Shown here in pieces: positions 22,222-30,959 of a stretch of DNA of 36,050 nucleotides. Below the pieces are notes generated by a model. The model was not told the DNA's origin and searched no databases. It worked only from the letters and a program-made list of their open reading frames with translations. Position numbers and translations under genes: made by a program. The DNA is from Competibacteraceae bacterium UBA2792 (GTDB taxonomy: Bacteria > Pseudomonadota > Gammaproteobacteria > Competibacterales > Competibacteraceae): positions 1 to 36,050 of the forward strand of contig DEHU01000193.1 of the NCBI GenBank assembly GCA_002352125.1, written 5' to 3'. The number at the start of each line of letters is the position of its first letter. Position 1 is the first letter of the stretch.

Positions 22222-22789
22222 CGTCGTCCAATCGACCGAGATTGAAGAACTGGCCTTGGCTCCATACCCCATAGTCGCGGCCGGTGGGCGTGGGTCGTTC
22301 CTCGCCGGATTCGACCAACTCCAGAAATACCGCCCGGCTCAGCAGGGCGCGCAACCCGCCGCGGACATGCACGTAAGGTGCGGGTTCGCCCCCAGGAACC
22401 CGGTATTCGACGGTTAGCGGATGGTCTGGACCGGCGACGACCGTATCGCCCACGTTGGTGGTGAAGATCAGCGATTGGTTGGCACCGGCTCCGGCGACGT
22501 CGAGCCGCACCGCTAGAAAGGGGGCATCATCTACCCGGATGCGCCATTTCTCTACCGGGGTGACCAGATAGTGATATCCGTCCTCATCGCGACGCAGGAT
22601 CGAGGCAAACAGCCGAACCAAGGCTTCGCGCTGGAAGGGTGCGCCTTCGTGATACCAGGTACCGTCGCGGGCGATACGCAAGTCCATGTCACCGCTGAAT
22701 GGCGGGTTCCAGCGGTCCACGGCCGGGAGCGGTTGTTCGGATTGGATTTGGGCCGCCAGAATGGCGGGTTCGGAACGTGGCGGCTGCAT
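22214..22789 (-). CDS. DUF1285 family protein
   Basis: A 191-residue soluble protein matching DUF1285: the N-terminal block FSGDMDLRIARDGTWYHEGA, then ALVRLFASILRRDEDGYHYL, VTPVEKWRIRVDDAPF, and the late block YVHVRGGLRALLSRAVFLEL. Function is not established; the family is common in proteobacteria. It is the first gene of an operon with the membrane protein, SPFH and NfeD genes. The protein ends in an acidic tail (RLDDDD). No clear ribosome binding site; a perfect TATAAT lies about 35 bases upstream. Confidence 0.88.
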   Translation of the reverse strand: MQPPRSEPAILAAQIQSEQPLPAVDRWNPPFSGDMDLRIARDGTWYHEGAPFQREALVRLFASILRRDEDGYHYLVTPVEKWRIRVDDAPFLAVRLDVAGAGANQSLIFTTNVGDTVVAGPDHPLTVEYRVPGGEPAPYVHVRGGLRALLSRAVFLELVESGEERPTPTGRDYGVWSQGQFFNLGRLDDDD

Positions 22790-22823
22790 GATGAATGCGG
22801 ACGAGGATTGGATTTACGCTCAT

Positions 22824-22829
22824 ATTATA
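22824..22829 (-). promoter_or_regulatory. Candidate -10 element for the DUF1285-SPFH-NfeD operon
   Basis: A perfect TATAAT on the minus strand about 35 bases before the DUF1285 ATG. The expected -35 position (about 22847-22852) has no good match, so a transcription factor or other sigma contact may be needed. Confidence 0.35.
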
Positions 22830-22928
22830 TGAACGAATTCCTGTCCGCGATGCGTATCCCATGCCGTCGCGGCGGATGCTAAAGCAGAACTCGCGTTTGG
22901 GAACAGGACGCTGAATGCTTATCCGAAT

Positions 22929-22949
22929 TCTCTCCCGCGTTGGGAGAGA
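22929..22949 (-). terminator. Hairpin terminator after the lytic transglycosylase gene
   Basis: TCTCTCCC (22929-22936) and GGGAGAGA (22942-22949) form a perfect 8-base stem with a 5-base loop, about 21 bases after the transglycosylase stop on the minus strand. The T-run is short, so termination may be partial. Confidence 0.55.
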
Positions 22950-22970
22950 GCCGGAGCATGGAGGTTCAGA

Positions 22971-23618
22971 TCAGCTTTCGGTCGTCGCTCTCTGCAAATC
23001 GCGATAGATCCGCATGACGCGATCGGGGAAAGAGGAGCGCAAGCCCAGGCTGCCGTTGTAGTTGAGCAGCGCCCGGCGCAGGTTGCCGGAATGGGTGTCA
23101 AGATAGCCTGCCAAGATTCTGGATCCAATGTGGATGTTCTTGGCGGGATCGAATAGGGCGCGAGAGCCACCGATATCCCGAATCTTGCTCCGGTGTGGTC
23201 CGGGCATCACCTGCATCAGACCGCGAGCGCCAACCCGGCTCACGGCACGTTCTTTGAACGTCGATTCGACTGCGATGATCGCCAGAATCAACTCCGGCTC
23301 CAACTGGTGGCGATCGCCGTTATCCATAGCTTCCTGGACGATCTGGGTTGCCTTGTATTCGGGCACTCCATATTTGCGCTGGATGTGTTGGGAAAGATTG
23401 ATCGCCTTGTTTTGATTGGTGGGCTTGACTTCGGTGGAACCGGCTTCAAAGCTGGAGTCGATATCCGGAACCGTAGTCATGGCGACTTGGGTGGGTTTTT
23501 CGCTTTCCCCTGCGGTCGAGTCGGCCAACGCCGTTGCGGGTACCAGAATGACCGCGCACAACAAGCCTGATTTCAGAGTCAGGTCGAATCGCTTCTTGGC
23601 GATTTCCGCAAATACCAT
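22971..23618 (-). CDS. Periplasmic lytic transglycosylase (SLT domain)
   Basis: A 215-residue exported enzyme of the lysozyme-like SLT fold, which cleaves peptidoglycan glycan strands to 1,6-anhydroMurNAc ends. The signal peptide is MVFAEIAKK... to about ATALA. The catalytic domain (about 100-210) has E118 in AIIAVESTF as the catalytic acid, then AVSRVGARGLMQVMPG (125-140), the ASxxGAxGLMQ-type signature, and LLNYNGS (184-190). GGAGG lies 5 bases before the ATG at 23618; the frame is open 40 codons further but that stretch is hairpin-rich leader. Single gene with its own terminator and an unusually long leader. Confidence 0.92.
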   Translation of the reverse strand: MVFAEIAKKRFDLTLKSGLLCAVILVPATALADSTAGESEKPTQVAMTTVPDIDSSFEAGSTEVKPTNQNKAINLSQHIQRKYGVPEYKATQIVQEAMDNGDRHQLEPELILAIIAVESTFKERAVSRVGARGLMQVMPGPHRSKIRDIGGSRALFDPAKNIHIGSRILAGYLDTHSGNLRRALLNYNGSLGLRSSFPDRVMRIYRDLQRATTES

Positions 23619-23790
23619 AAAACCTCCGTCGTTCAGCACGAACTGATAGTGCTTGATGGACCTCTGTCCCGAACCGGCAAAAGACTTTTCCTTGATCTGA
23701 CCGGAACGATCCGGTCGCCGCAGATCCGACCTAAGCAACTCCGGGAACGGGCCTGCCAGCCCGGACTTCGGTGTCGCCTGACGTTCCTAG
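23619..23790 (-). promoter_or_regulatory. Structured 5' leader of the lytic transglycosylase gene
   Basis: The ~170 bases before the ATG contain a perfect 7-base stem-loop GACCGGA-ACGA-TCCGGTC (23699-23716). A further TCCGGG/CCCGGA pair (in about 23739-23764) encloses a GGGC/GCCC hairpin. This is unusual in density for an ordinary leader. I compared it from memory with c-di-GMP (GEMM), c-di-AMP (ydaO), glycine and SAH riboswitch consensus elements and found no match. It could be an uncharacterised cis-regulatory RNA. Confidence 0.4.
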
Positions 23791-23869
23791 GGCAGTAATC
23801 GCGATTTTACTGGCCTATGGCAGGAACCTTATTGCAATACAGCATTGCGGAACTATGAAAGCACAGGAA

Positions 23870-24200
23870 AGAAATATTTTGCAAGTATCTAATTGGCAAA
23901 AAAATATTGTTCTAATTTTAATAAAATATATTTAATCATTGATTATTTGTAATTTTTTGTTATTTAACAATAACTTGAATTTTTAAATTAATTTTCTTAA
24001 CAAAAAATAATATTTATATTAAAAACAATATGATATGAAGTTTTCAGATTTTTGATAAATAGAATATATTGCTGATCGAGAAATGATCGGAAGCGATAGC
24101 AAGTCGCGTTTGCGAATCAGGCGTGAATATTTAAAATTGTTATGATAATTAATGGCTTAACTTCGCGGCCATAATTTTGCTAACAATTTGAATTACAATT
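23870..24200. other. AT-rich gene-free island
   Basis: About 330 bases made almost only of A and T, in sharp contrast to both flanks. It contains short inverted repeats such as GTTATT-TAAC-AATAAC (23959-23974) and no open frame with coding character. It may hold promoters for the transglycosylase gene, a site for an AT-binding nucleoid protein, or a remnant of transferred DNA. Confidence 0.55.
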
Positions 24201-24211
24201 GATTTATGTCT

Positions 24212-24382
24212 GATCTAACCTGGATTCTAGATGGTCAAGATCGATGTCTCCCGGTAAAAAAGGGGAGCTACGCCGCACGAATTTCGGGTGAATACCGTTT
24301 CGAGTCTGCCGTGACGTCGATCGATTTCTGGAATCTACTGGGTGGCAAGAGTCCCGGAAACCATCCGGAATCCAGGTTGATC
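24212..24382. repeat. Imperfect long inverted-repeat element (~170 bases)
   Basis: The left end GATCTAACCTGGATTC-TA-GATGGT (24212-24235) is the near-exact reverse complement of the right end ACCATC-CG-GAATCCAGGTTGATC (24360-24382). Inside, GATCGATGTC (about 24239-24248) pairs with GACGTCGATC (about 24314-24323), and CTCCC/GGGAG (24248-24252, 24263-24267) makes a small hairpin. A 60-codon frame over this region is probably a by-product. It could be a MITE or REP-like element or a structured RNA. Confidence 0.5.
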
Positions 24383-24621
24383 CCTTAGCTTGTTACAGGT
24401 TAGCAGGCGTTCGTGAGCGCGTGAATGTGGAGGGGAGGGAGGCTCACAAGGGTAGGATTTTGATTATCCTGAGAAACCCTCGGTTCTACTGGGGGATACT
24501 TACTTGCGGCGCAAACGGGTACGAGTGGTTTGGGATGATCTGCGGTCGCTGGCCGTGGCCTGCCAAAAGCCATTCCTGTTCGGCGAGGGTTGATAGTGCT
24601 GGTCAACCGATCATTGAGTAC
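24383..24621. other. Intergenic, no gene supported
   Basis: Between the inverted-repeat element and the lpxB stop I see no convincing gene. A weak stem-loop GGTTGA (24588-24593) / TCAACC (24603-24608) just beyond lpxB might help end the cluster transcript. No rnhB follows lpxB here. Confidence 0.4.
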
Positions 24622-25764
24622 TCAAGCCCGGTTCAGCAATGCCGTGATCGCTTCCGCAGCCCGCTGGCTAGCGTCGCGACGCAGTCGAGAGTGCAGCACG
24701 TCGAATTCCGTTACTAACTCCTCACGAGCGGTTGCATTGTCCAGCCAGCGCAGCACCGCCGGCCCCAGATTGGCCGCCGTCGCCGCTTCCTGGACAAATT
24801 CTGGAACCAGTGCGCGCCCGGCTAGCAGGTTGGGCAAAGCGAAGCGGGAAATCGTCAGCAGGCGTCGCGCGATCCAGGCGGTCATCGGTGCCACACGGTA
24901 CGCCACTACCATCGGTCGCTTGAGCAGCATCGCCTCCAGGGTAGCGGTCCCGGATGCCAGCAATGCCACGTCGGCGGCGGCCATCACCTCGCGGGATCGC
25001 CCTTGGAGCAGGATCAGCGGCAGGGATGGCGCATGTTCGGCGCATAGCGCCGCCAACATCTCGTACAGTTGAGGCGTCGCTGCCGGAATCAAAAAATGCA
25101 GTTTGGGACGTCGCTTGTAGAGCCAACTAGCGGTCTCGAAAAACAGCGGTCCCAGCCGGCTCACTTCGCCCATTCGGCTGCCGGGCAGTAAGGCGACGAC
25201 CGGTACATCGACCGATATATCGAGATTCAATGACCGCCTGGCCAGCACGGTATCGTTATGCAGCGGAATGCTATCGGCCAAGGGATGGCCGACGTAGCGC
25301 ACCGGCACGTCATGCCGTTCGTAGAACGCCGCTTCGAACGGCAACAACGTTAGCATCAGATCGACGGCGCGGGCGATTTTGCGAACCCGCCAGGGCCGCC
25401 ACGCCCAAACTGAAGGGCTGACGTAATGCACGGTGGGAATGCCGCAGTCGCGCAGCCGACGCTCCAAGCCCAAATTGAAATCTGGCGCGTCGATACCGAC
25501 GAACACGCAAGGAGGATCGGCGATCAGTCGCCGAAAAAGCTGGCGTCGGATTTGGAGTAACTCCGGCAAATGGCGAAGGACTTCTACCAAACCCATCACC
25601 GCCAACCGTTCCATCGGTACTAGGGTTTGCAGCCCTTGGGCAACCATGCCAGGACCGCCGATGCCGCTAAATCGAGCTTGCGGATAACGTGCTTTCAATG
25701 CGGCGACGAGTCCCGAACCCAACTGATCGCCAGACAGTTCGCCGGCGACGAGGGCAAAGTGCAT
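24622..25764 (-). CDS. lpxB: Lipid-A-disaccharide synthase
   Basis: A 380-residue GT-B glycosyltransferase. It joins 2,3-diacylglucosamine 1-phosphate to UDP-2,3-diacylglucosamine, giving the lipid A disaccharide at the inner membrane. Family features are the N-terminal [25 protein letters not shown], the [20 protein letters not shown] segment, [13 protein letters not shown], the nucleotide-binding [13 protein letters not shown] (about 195-207), and [20 protein letters not shown] (about 272-291). Length matches E. coli LpxB (382). It starts at an ATG 18 bases after the lpxA stop and is the last gene of the cluster; a structured, gene-poor stretch follows instead of rnhB. Confidence 0.97.
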   Translation of the reverse strand: MHFALVAGELSGDQLGSGLVAALKARYPQARFSGIGGPGMVAQGLQTLVPMERLAVMGLVEVLRHLPELLQIRRQLFRRLIADPPCVFVGIDAPDFNLGLERRLRDCGIPTVHYVSPSVWAWRPWRVRKIARAVDLMLTLLPFEAAFYERHDVPVRYVGHPLADSIPLHNDTVLARRSLNLDISVDVPVVALLPGSRMGEVSRLGPLFFETASWLYKRRPKLHFLIPAATPQLYEMLAALCAEHAPSLPLILLQGRSREVMAAADVALLASGTATLEAMLLKRPMVVAYRVAPMTAWIARRLLTISRFALPNLLAGRALVPEFVQEAATAANLGPAVLRWLDNATAREELVTEFDVLHSRLRRDASQRAAEAITALLNRA

Positions 25765-25782
25765 GGTCGCCGCCGATTTGGT

Positions 25783-26556
25783 TCAGCGGACGATGCCGTT
25801 GCGAGACGGTGCCGCCAGGAAATCGGCCAGGATTTGCAGCCGCGGCCATTCCACCGCCATGTCCCGCACCTTTTCGACCGCTTCCTCCAACCGCAGATTG
25901 GCGCGGTAAATCGCTTTGTAAGCCCGGCGGATAGCTTGGATTTCTTCGTCGAGAAAACCGCGACGACGCAGTCCTTCAGCATTGATGCCGTAAGGTTCGG
26001 CGCGGTAACCGGCTACGGTCACGTAGGGCGGTACGTCCCGATGCACTCCGCAGGCAAACCCGCAGAAGCTGTGCATACCGAGGCGGGTGAACTGGTAAAC
26101 CAAGGCAAATCCCCCGAGCACCACGTCGTCCTCGATGTGGACGTGCCCGGCCAGCGACGCGCCGTTGGCGAAGATGGTCCTGTCGCCGACCACGCAGTCG
26201 TGGGCGATGTGGACGTAAGCCATGATCCAGTTATCGTCGCCTAAGCGGGTTATGCCGGCATCTTGCACCGTACCGCGGTTGATGGTGACAAACTCGCGAA
26301 TCGTGTTGCGGTCACCGATCTCCAGTCGAGTCGGCTCGCCGCCATATTTTTTGTCCTGCGGCATTTCCCCCAGCGAAGCGAACTGAAAGATGCGGTTTTC
26401 GCGGCCGATCCGGGTCGGTCCTTGAATCACCACGTGGGGACCGATCCAGGTTCCGGCGTCGATTTCCACGTCTGGGCCAATGACGGAAAATGGACCTACC
26501 GTCACGTCCGGCGCCAGTCGGGCCGATGGATCCACCGCAGCGCGCGGATCGATCAC
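25783..26556 (-). CDS. lpxA: UDP-N-acetylglucosamine O-acyltransferase
   Basis: A 257-residue left-handed beta-helix enzyme that starts lipid A synthesis by moving 3-hydroxyacyl from acyl carrier protein to UDP-GlcNAc. Hexapeptide repeats run from about residue 15 to 190. The catalytic His is H119 in [10 protein letters not shown], matching H125 of E. coli. [20 protein letters not shown] and the C-terminal [12 protein letters not shown] are family blocks. I chose the GTG at 26556, because [14 protein letters not shown] then aligns with the E. coli N-terminus and GTGA overlaps the fabZ stop; a GTG at 26580 is possible. Confidence 0.96.
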   Translation of the reverse strand: MIDPRAAVDPSARLAPDVTVGPFSVIGPDVEIDAGTWIGPHVVIQGPTRIGRENRIFQFASLGEMPQDKKYGGEPTRLEIGDRNTIREFVTINRGTVQDAGITRLGDDNWIMAYVHIAHDCVVGDRTIFANGASLAGHVHIEDDVVLGGFALVYQFTRLGMHSFCGFACGVHRDVPPYVTVAGYRAEPYGINAEGLRRRGFLDEEIQAIRRAYKAIYRANLRLEEAVEKVRDMAVEWPRLQILADFLAAPSRNGIVR

Positions 26557-26993
26557 GGCTCGATGTCCCGCTTGGCGCACATCAAGTCGGCGGACGCTAC
26601 CAACTGGCTATCCACCTTGGCTTCGCAGACAAATTTGCCGATACCGCGCTTGATACGGTCCAGCCGCACTTCCAAGATCAACTGATCGCCTGGCTCAACT
26701 GGTCGCTTGAAGCGGGCGTTGTCGACGCCTACCAAGTAATACATGGAGCGATGGTCGGGTCGTTCTCCTTCGCTTTTGAACGCGAGAATGCCGGTCGCTT
26801 GCGCCAGTGCTTCTAGAATCAGTACGCCCGGCATGATCGGCCGCTGCGGGAAATGCCCCATGAAAAAGGGTTCGTTGAAACTGACATTTTTGAGGCCGAT
26901 CAGCGATTGTCCCGGCTCGACCGCTAACACGCGATCGATCAACAAGAAGGGATAACGGTGCGGCAGATATTCCAGTATTTCCCTGATTTCCAT
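26553..26993 (-). CDS. fabZ: 3-hydroxyacyl-ACP dehydratase
   Basis: A 146-residue hot-dog-fold dehydratase of fatty acid synthesis. It competes with LpxA for 3-hydroxyacyl-ACP, which explains their linkage. Catalytic residues are H47 in [12 protein letters not shown] and E61 in EALAQATG. The ATG at 26993 gives [16 protein letters not shown], the usual family start. A TTG at 27002 has AGAGG 8 bases upstream and could be used instead. It lies 21 bases after the lpxD stop, and its end overlaps lpxA by 4 bases. Confidence 0.96.
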   Translation of the reverse strand: MEIREILEYLPHRYPFLLIDRVLAVEPGQSLIGLKNVSFNEPFFMGHFPQRPIMPGVLILEALAQATGILAFKSEGERPDHRSMYYLVGVDNARFKRPVEPGDQLILEVRLDRIKRGIGKFVCEAKVDSQLVASADLMCAKRDIEP

Positions 26994-27014
26994 CGGTTCC
27001 AAGGTCTTAACCTC

Positions 27015-28046
27015 TCAAGTGGAGCCGTCTTTATCGATTTTTTTTTCCAGAACCGCCAACCGTCGGAACATTTCGTCCAACCGGCGCAAGCGGGCGCTGA
27101 TCTTGTTCCAAAGCCGGTTTGGTTCCACTGCCAGCCCCGAAGAGTAGACGCCTGGTTCGGTGATGGATTTAGCCACCAGCGACATGCCGGTAACCTGTAC
27201 GCGGTCTGCGATCTCCAAATGGCCGGCGACGCCGACTCCGCCCCCCAACATGCAATGGCGGCCGATGCGAGCGCTGCCTGCGATGCCGACGCAGCCGGCC
27301 AAGGCGCTGTGAGCGCCAATCCGTACGTTGTGGGCGATCTGAATTTGATTGTCCAGCTTGACTCCCTCTTCGATCACCGTGTCTTCCAGAGCGCCGCGGT
27401 CGATGGTGGTGTTGGCGCCGATTTCGACATCGTCGCCGATCAGCACGCTGCCGAGCTGAGGGATCTTAAGCCAGCGTCCACCGTGATCGAGAGCCAAGCC
27501 AAAACCGTCGCTGCCGATCACCGCACCCGGATGTACCAACACCCGCCGCCCCAATCGAACCCGGTGGCAGATCGTCACATGAGCCACCAGCCGGGTGTTT
27601 TCGCCGAGCTCGGCTTGTTCGCCAACGACGCAATTGGGTCCCACGAAGACGCCAGCCTCGATCACCGCACCCGCTTCCACCGTGCAATGTGGGCCGATCC
27701 AGGCATCGGCGGCGATTTGGGCGGCGGGGCTGATCCAGGCGGTCGGATGAATCCCCGGTTTGGTTTCGGCGACGGGCTCGAACAAGGCCGCCGCCCGAGC
27801 GTAAGCGACTTGAGGGTTGTCTGCTACCAGGGCCGGAGCGGGGCAATCTACAGCGTCGCCGGTGGACAGGATGACAGCCGAAGCTTGCGTGACCGCCAGA
27901 AACTGGCGATAGCGCGAATGGGTCAAAAAGCTGAGCTGCCCGGGTTCAGCCCTATTCAAAGGCGCAATTCCGGTAACGACCGTCGCGGCATCGCACCCTT
28001 GCAGGCGGGTGCTCGATACGGCGGCGATCTCGCCCAGCGTAGTCAT
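27015..28046 (-). CDS. lpxD: UDP-3-O-acylglucosamine N-acyltransferase
   Basis: A 343-residue trimeric left-handed beta-helix acyltransferase for the third step of lipid A synthesis. Residues 1-95 are the uridine-binding domain (GIAPLNRAEPGQLSFL). Hexapeptide repeats run from about 100 to 300, and the C-terminus is a helical extension. The catalytic His is H239 in QIQIAHNVRIG, the same number as in E. coli. GSDGFG (178-183) and GANTTIDRGAL (210-220) are further family marks. Only 5 bases separate it from the ompH stop; no strong ribosome binding site. Confidence 0.97.
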   Translation of the reverse strand: MTTLGEIAAVSSTRLQGCDAATVVTGIAPLNRAEPGQLSFLTHSRYRQFLAVTQASAVILSTGDAVDCPAPALVADNPQVAYARAAALFEPVAETKPGIHPTAWISPAAQIAADAWIGPHCTVEAGAVIEAGVFVGPNCVVGEQAELGENTRLVAHVTICHRVRLGRRVLVHPGAVIGSDGFGLALDHGGRWLKIPQLGSVLIGDDVEIGANTTIDRGALEDTVIEEGVKLDNQIQIAHNVRIGAHSALAGCVGIAGSARIGRHCMLGGGVGVAGHLEIADRVQVTGMSLVAKSITEPGVYSSGLAVEPNRLWNKISARLRRLDEMFRRLAVLEKKIDKDGST

Positions 28047-28051
28047 TGGCT

Positions 28052-28558
28052 TTATTTGGATGTCAAGCGCTTGAGCACTTTTTCGGTGACGTCCACTTGC
28101 GGGCTAGCAAACAGGGTCGCGCCGTCGTTGACGACCAGATCGAAGCCTTCTTCCTTGGCGACATTGTTGATCACGTCCAACACCTGCTTCTGGAATTTGC
28201 CCAGTTCTTCGTTGCGGCGGAGGTTGAAATCTTCCCGGAATTCATCGCTGGTGCGCTTCAGTTCCCTAGCCTGGTTACGGATGTCGCTCTCAAGATTCCG
28301 TCGCTGACTATCACTCATCACTGCGCCGTCCTTGGACAATTTCTCTTCCTGCTTGCGCAGTGATTTCTGTGCCTCGACCAAGCCTTTCTGTCGCGGTGCG
28401 AACTCCTGCTCCAGCCGCTTGCTGGCGGCCTCAGCCTGCGGTGCGCTGCTCAGAATTTTGGCGATGCTGACGAAACCGATCTTTACATCGGCCGCCTGCG
28501 CTAACGAAAGCGGCAGTGCCAAAGCGGTCGCAATCAATAATTTATTCACGAGCTTCAA
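28052..28558 (-). CDS. skp: Periplasmic chaperone OmpH/Skp
   Basis: An OmpH/Skp-family trimeric holdase of about 168 residues that carries unfolded outer-membrane proteins to the BAM complex. The signal peptide is MKLVNKLLIATALALPLSLAQA. After KIGFVSIAKIL comes a long charged helical region (about 40-125; SKRLEQEFAPRQKGLVEAQ, LESDIRNQARELKRTSDEF), the tentacle of the family. The C-terminal strand is FDLVVNDGATLFASP. I chose a TTG at 28558 because GGAGG lies 8 bases before it and the signal peptide then starts normally; an ATG at 28573 and a TTG at 28579 overlap that site. It lies between bamA and lpxD as in other gammaproteobacteria. Confidence 0.93.
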   Translation of the reverse strand: MKLVNKLLIATALALPLSLAQAADVKIGFVSIAKILSSAPQAEAASKRLEQEFAPRQKGLVEAQKSLRKQEEKLSKDGAVMSDSQRRNLESDIRNQARELKRTSDEFREDFNLRRNEELGKFQKQVLDVINNVAKEEGFDLVVNDGATLFASPQVDVTEKVLKRLTSK

Positions 28559-28628
28559 TTTCGATACCTCCATCGACAAGAATATTGCACAAGATCGTTA
28601 ACTCAAATACTAAGTTCGGAATTCGACA

Positions 28629-30920
28629 TCAATTGAACGGTACGCCAAAAGAAAACTGGAAGCTTTCGGTTTCGTCGCCGGACTTTTCGTTGAGCGGAGC
28701 GGCGACGCTGAGCACGATAGGTCCAAAAGGAGAAAGCCATAACCCCGAGAGGCCAACCGAGTAGCGCAATTCACCGAAATCGAATTCGTCTGCCGTTTGA
28801 AAAACGTTACCGATGTCGAAGAATGCGGCTACTCGCACGTTTTCGGATTTTTCCACAAAGGGTACCGGCAGAATGAGCTGCGTGTTGGCGACGGTTTTGA
28901 AAGCGCCACCATAAGGCTGGTTATCGCTATAACGAGGTCCCAGCGTGTTGGCCTTGAAACCTCGTACCGACCGTAAACCTCCCGCGTAAAAGTTCTCGAA
29001 AAAAGGCAAACCGTCGTCGGTATTACCGTAACCGTCACCGTAACCGATTTCGCCGCCGAGCGACCAAGTTAACCAGCCGCTCAGCGGGAAATAGACGATG
29101 CTCCGATAATTGAGTTTGTAGAATTCCGCGCTGCTTCCGGGCAGAGCGATTTCTGCCGAAACTTGGTTTAGGCTACCGCTGGCCGGAAAAATAGTGCGAT
29201 TGCGGGTATCGTGCGCCCAACTGGCATTTAGCTTGAATTCGTCGTAAGAATCGCCGTTCCGGTCGAGATAATCGAGGATTTCGGGCGGTGTTTCGGTGGT
29301 CGTATCGATCCAGACATGCTCGTAGCCGGGACTTAGCCGCAGGGTATCGAACTCGTTCAGCGGAAAGCCGAGGTTGATTTGGGCGCCGTAGACGTTTTGG
29401 ATGTACTCGGCGGTGTTGAGTTCGGAGCTGTCGATGTCCCGGTAATATAGCCTGAAACCGAGACTGACACCGTCCAAGGTGTAATAAGGATTGTTGAAAG
29501 AGATGTTATAGTTTTGACCGACGTCGCTGTTATTGAAGGTGACGCCCAACTGGTTGCCGGTGCCCAAGAAGTTGTTCTGGGTTACGCTGGCGTTTAGCAG
29601 CAGACCCGAATCCTGGCCGTAACCGACGCCGAACAGCAAGCTACCCGATGGCCGCTCGACGATGGTGTAATTGGCGTCTACCTGATCGTTGGTGCCGGGA
29701 ACAGCCGGCGTTTCGACGTTGACACTTTCCAAGTAGTCCAGGCGTTGCAGGCGAGTTTTGGAGCGTTCGAGATCCTTGGTCGAAATCCACGATCCTTCCG
29801 ATTGCCGCAACTCCCGGCGAAGCACTTCGTCCTGAGTTTTGGTGTTACCTTGAAAATTGATGCGCCGAACGTAAACACGCCGGCCTGGATCCACCACGAA
29901 AGCCAGAGAAACTTTTTTGTTTTCGTCGTCCAGCCGCGGCACGGTGTTGATGTTGGCGAACGCGTATCCTTCTTCGCCCAATCGATCGCCGATCTTTTTG
30001 GCGATCTCGGTCATTTTGGCGCGAGAAAAGGTTTCGCCTGGCCCGATGGTGATCAACTTGCGCAGCTCTTGCTCCGGAACGACTCCAAACTCGCCGGATA
30101 GCTGCACGTCTTGGACGGTGTAAGGTTCGCCTTCAATCACGTTGATGGTGATGTAGACATCTTGCTTGTCCGGCGTAATCGAAACTTGGGTCGATTCGAC
30201 GTTGAATTTGAGATACCCTCGATCCAAATAGAATGAACGCAGGGTCTCGATGTCCGCCGCCAGTTTTTGCTTGGAGTACTGGTCGTCTTTGGTGAAGAAC
30301 GAAAACCAGCCGGTGGTGGACGATTGCAACTGCTTCAGCAGCTCTTTTTCGCCGAAGGCTTTGTTGCCGACCACGTTGATCCGATCGATACTGGCCGCTT
30401 CCCCTTCCGCGATGTCGAGCGTGATCGCCACCCGGTTGCGCTCCAGTGGTTGCACCTGGCTTTTAATTTGTACGGCATACCGGCCACGGCTGTAATACTG
30501 TTGCAGCAATTCTTGCTCGACCTTATCGAGCAGAGAGCGGTCGAACACTCGGCCTTCGGCCAATCCGACGCCGGTCAGGGCCTTTTTGAGATCATCGGTG
30601 CTGATATCTTTGTTACCGACGATGCGAACCTCGGAAATCGCCGGTCGTTCGGTCACAGTCACAACCAGTATGTTGCCTTTGCGTTCTAAGTTGACGTCGG
30701 CGAAAAAGCCGGTTTTGAACAGAGCACGAATGATTTCCGGGTAGTCTTTTTCCGAGATAGTCGAACCGACTTGGACGGGTAAGTAGTTGAAAACCGTACC
30801 GGCGGAAATGCGTTGCAGGCCCTCGACTTGAATGTCCCGAACGACGAAATCGGCAGCTCGTACCGTGGACGCGGCGGCCAATAGGCCAAGAGATAAAAGC
30901 AAGCAGCGATACCATTTCAT
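28629..30920 (-). CDS. bamA: Outer-membrane protein assembly factor BamA
   Basis: A 763-residue Omp85 protein, the core of the outer-membrane beta-barrel assembly machine. The signal peptide MKWYRCLLLSLGLLAAAS... ends near VRAA. Five POTRA domains follow (about 24-420; the first begins DFVVRDIQVEGLQRISAG). A 16-strand barrel runs over about 425-763. The conserved VRGF of loop 6 is at 652-655. The C-terminus reads FQFSFGVPFN: the last residue is Asn after Phe, whereas the barrel signal normally ends in Phe or Trp. The ATG at 30920 was chosen; a TTG two codons upstream has GAGG at good spacing. It lies between rseP and ompH. Confidence 0.97.
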   Translation of the reverse strand: MKWYRCLLLSLGLLAAASTVRAADFVVRDIQVEGLQRISAGTVFNYLPVQVGSTISEKDYPEIIRALFKTGFFADVNLERKGNILVVTVTERPAISEVRIVGNKDISTDDLKKALTGVGLAEGRVFDRSLLDKVEQELLQQYYSRGRYAVQIKSQVQPLERNRVAITLDIAEGEAASIDRINVVGNKAFGEKELLKQLQSSTTGWFSFFTKDDQYSKQKLAADIETLRSFYLDRGYLKFNVESTQVSITPDKQDVYITINVIEGEPYTVQDVQLSGEFGVVPEQELRKLITIGPGETFSRAKMTEIAKKIGDRLGEEGYAFANINTVPRLDDENKKVSLAFVVDPGRRVYVRRINFQGNTKTQDEVLRRELRQSEGSWISTKDLERSKTRLQRLDYLESVNVETPAVPGTNDQVDANYTIVERPSGSLLFGVGYGQDSGLLLNASVTQNNFLGTGNQLGVTFNNSDVGQNYNISFNNPYYTLDGVSLGFRLYYRDIDSSELNTAEYIQNVYGAQINLGFPLNEFDTLRLSPGYEHVWIDTTTETPPEILDYLDRNGDSYDEFKLNASWAHDTRNRTIFPASGSLNQVSAEIALPGSSAEFYKLNYRSIVYFPLSGWLTWSLGGEIGYGDGYGNTDDGLPFFENFYAGGLRSVRGFKANTLGPRYSDNQPYGGAFKTVANTQLILPVPFVEKSENVRVAAFFDIGNVFQTADEFDFGELRYSVGLSGLWLSPFGPIVLSVAAPLNEKSGDETESFQFSFGVPFN

Positions 30921-30959
30921 GAGCAAGTGGCTACCCTCGCGGGCTAAAATCGGTGGTTC

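Noticed and set aside
24206..24388. 60-codon open frame
   Set aside because: No ribosome binding site, and it coincides with the inverted-repeat element; more likely a by-product.
24400..24606. 68-codon minus-strand frame after lpxB
   Set aside because: No domain, no ribosome binding site, and a Pro-rich random-like composition.
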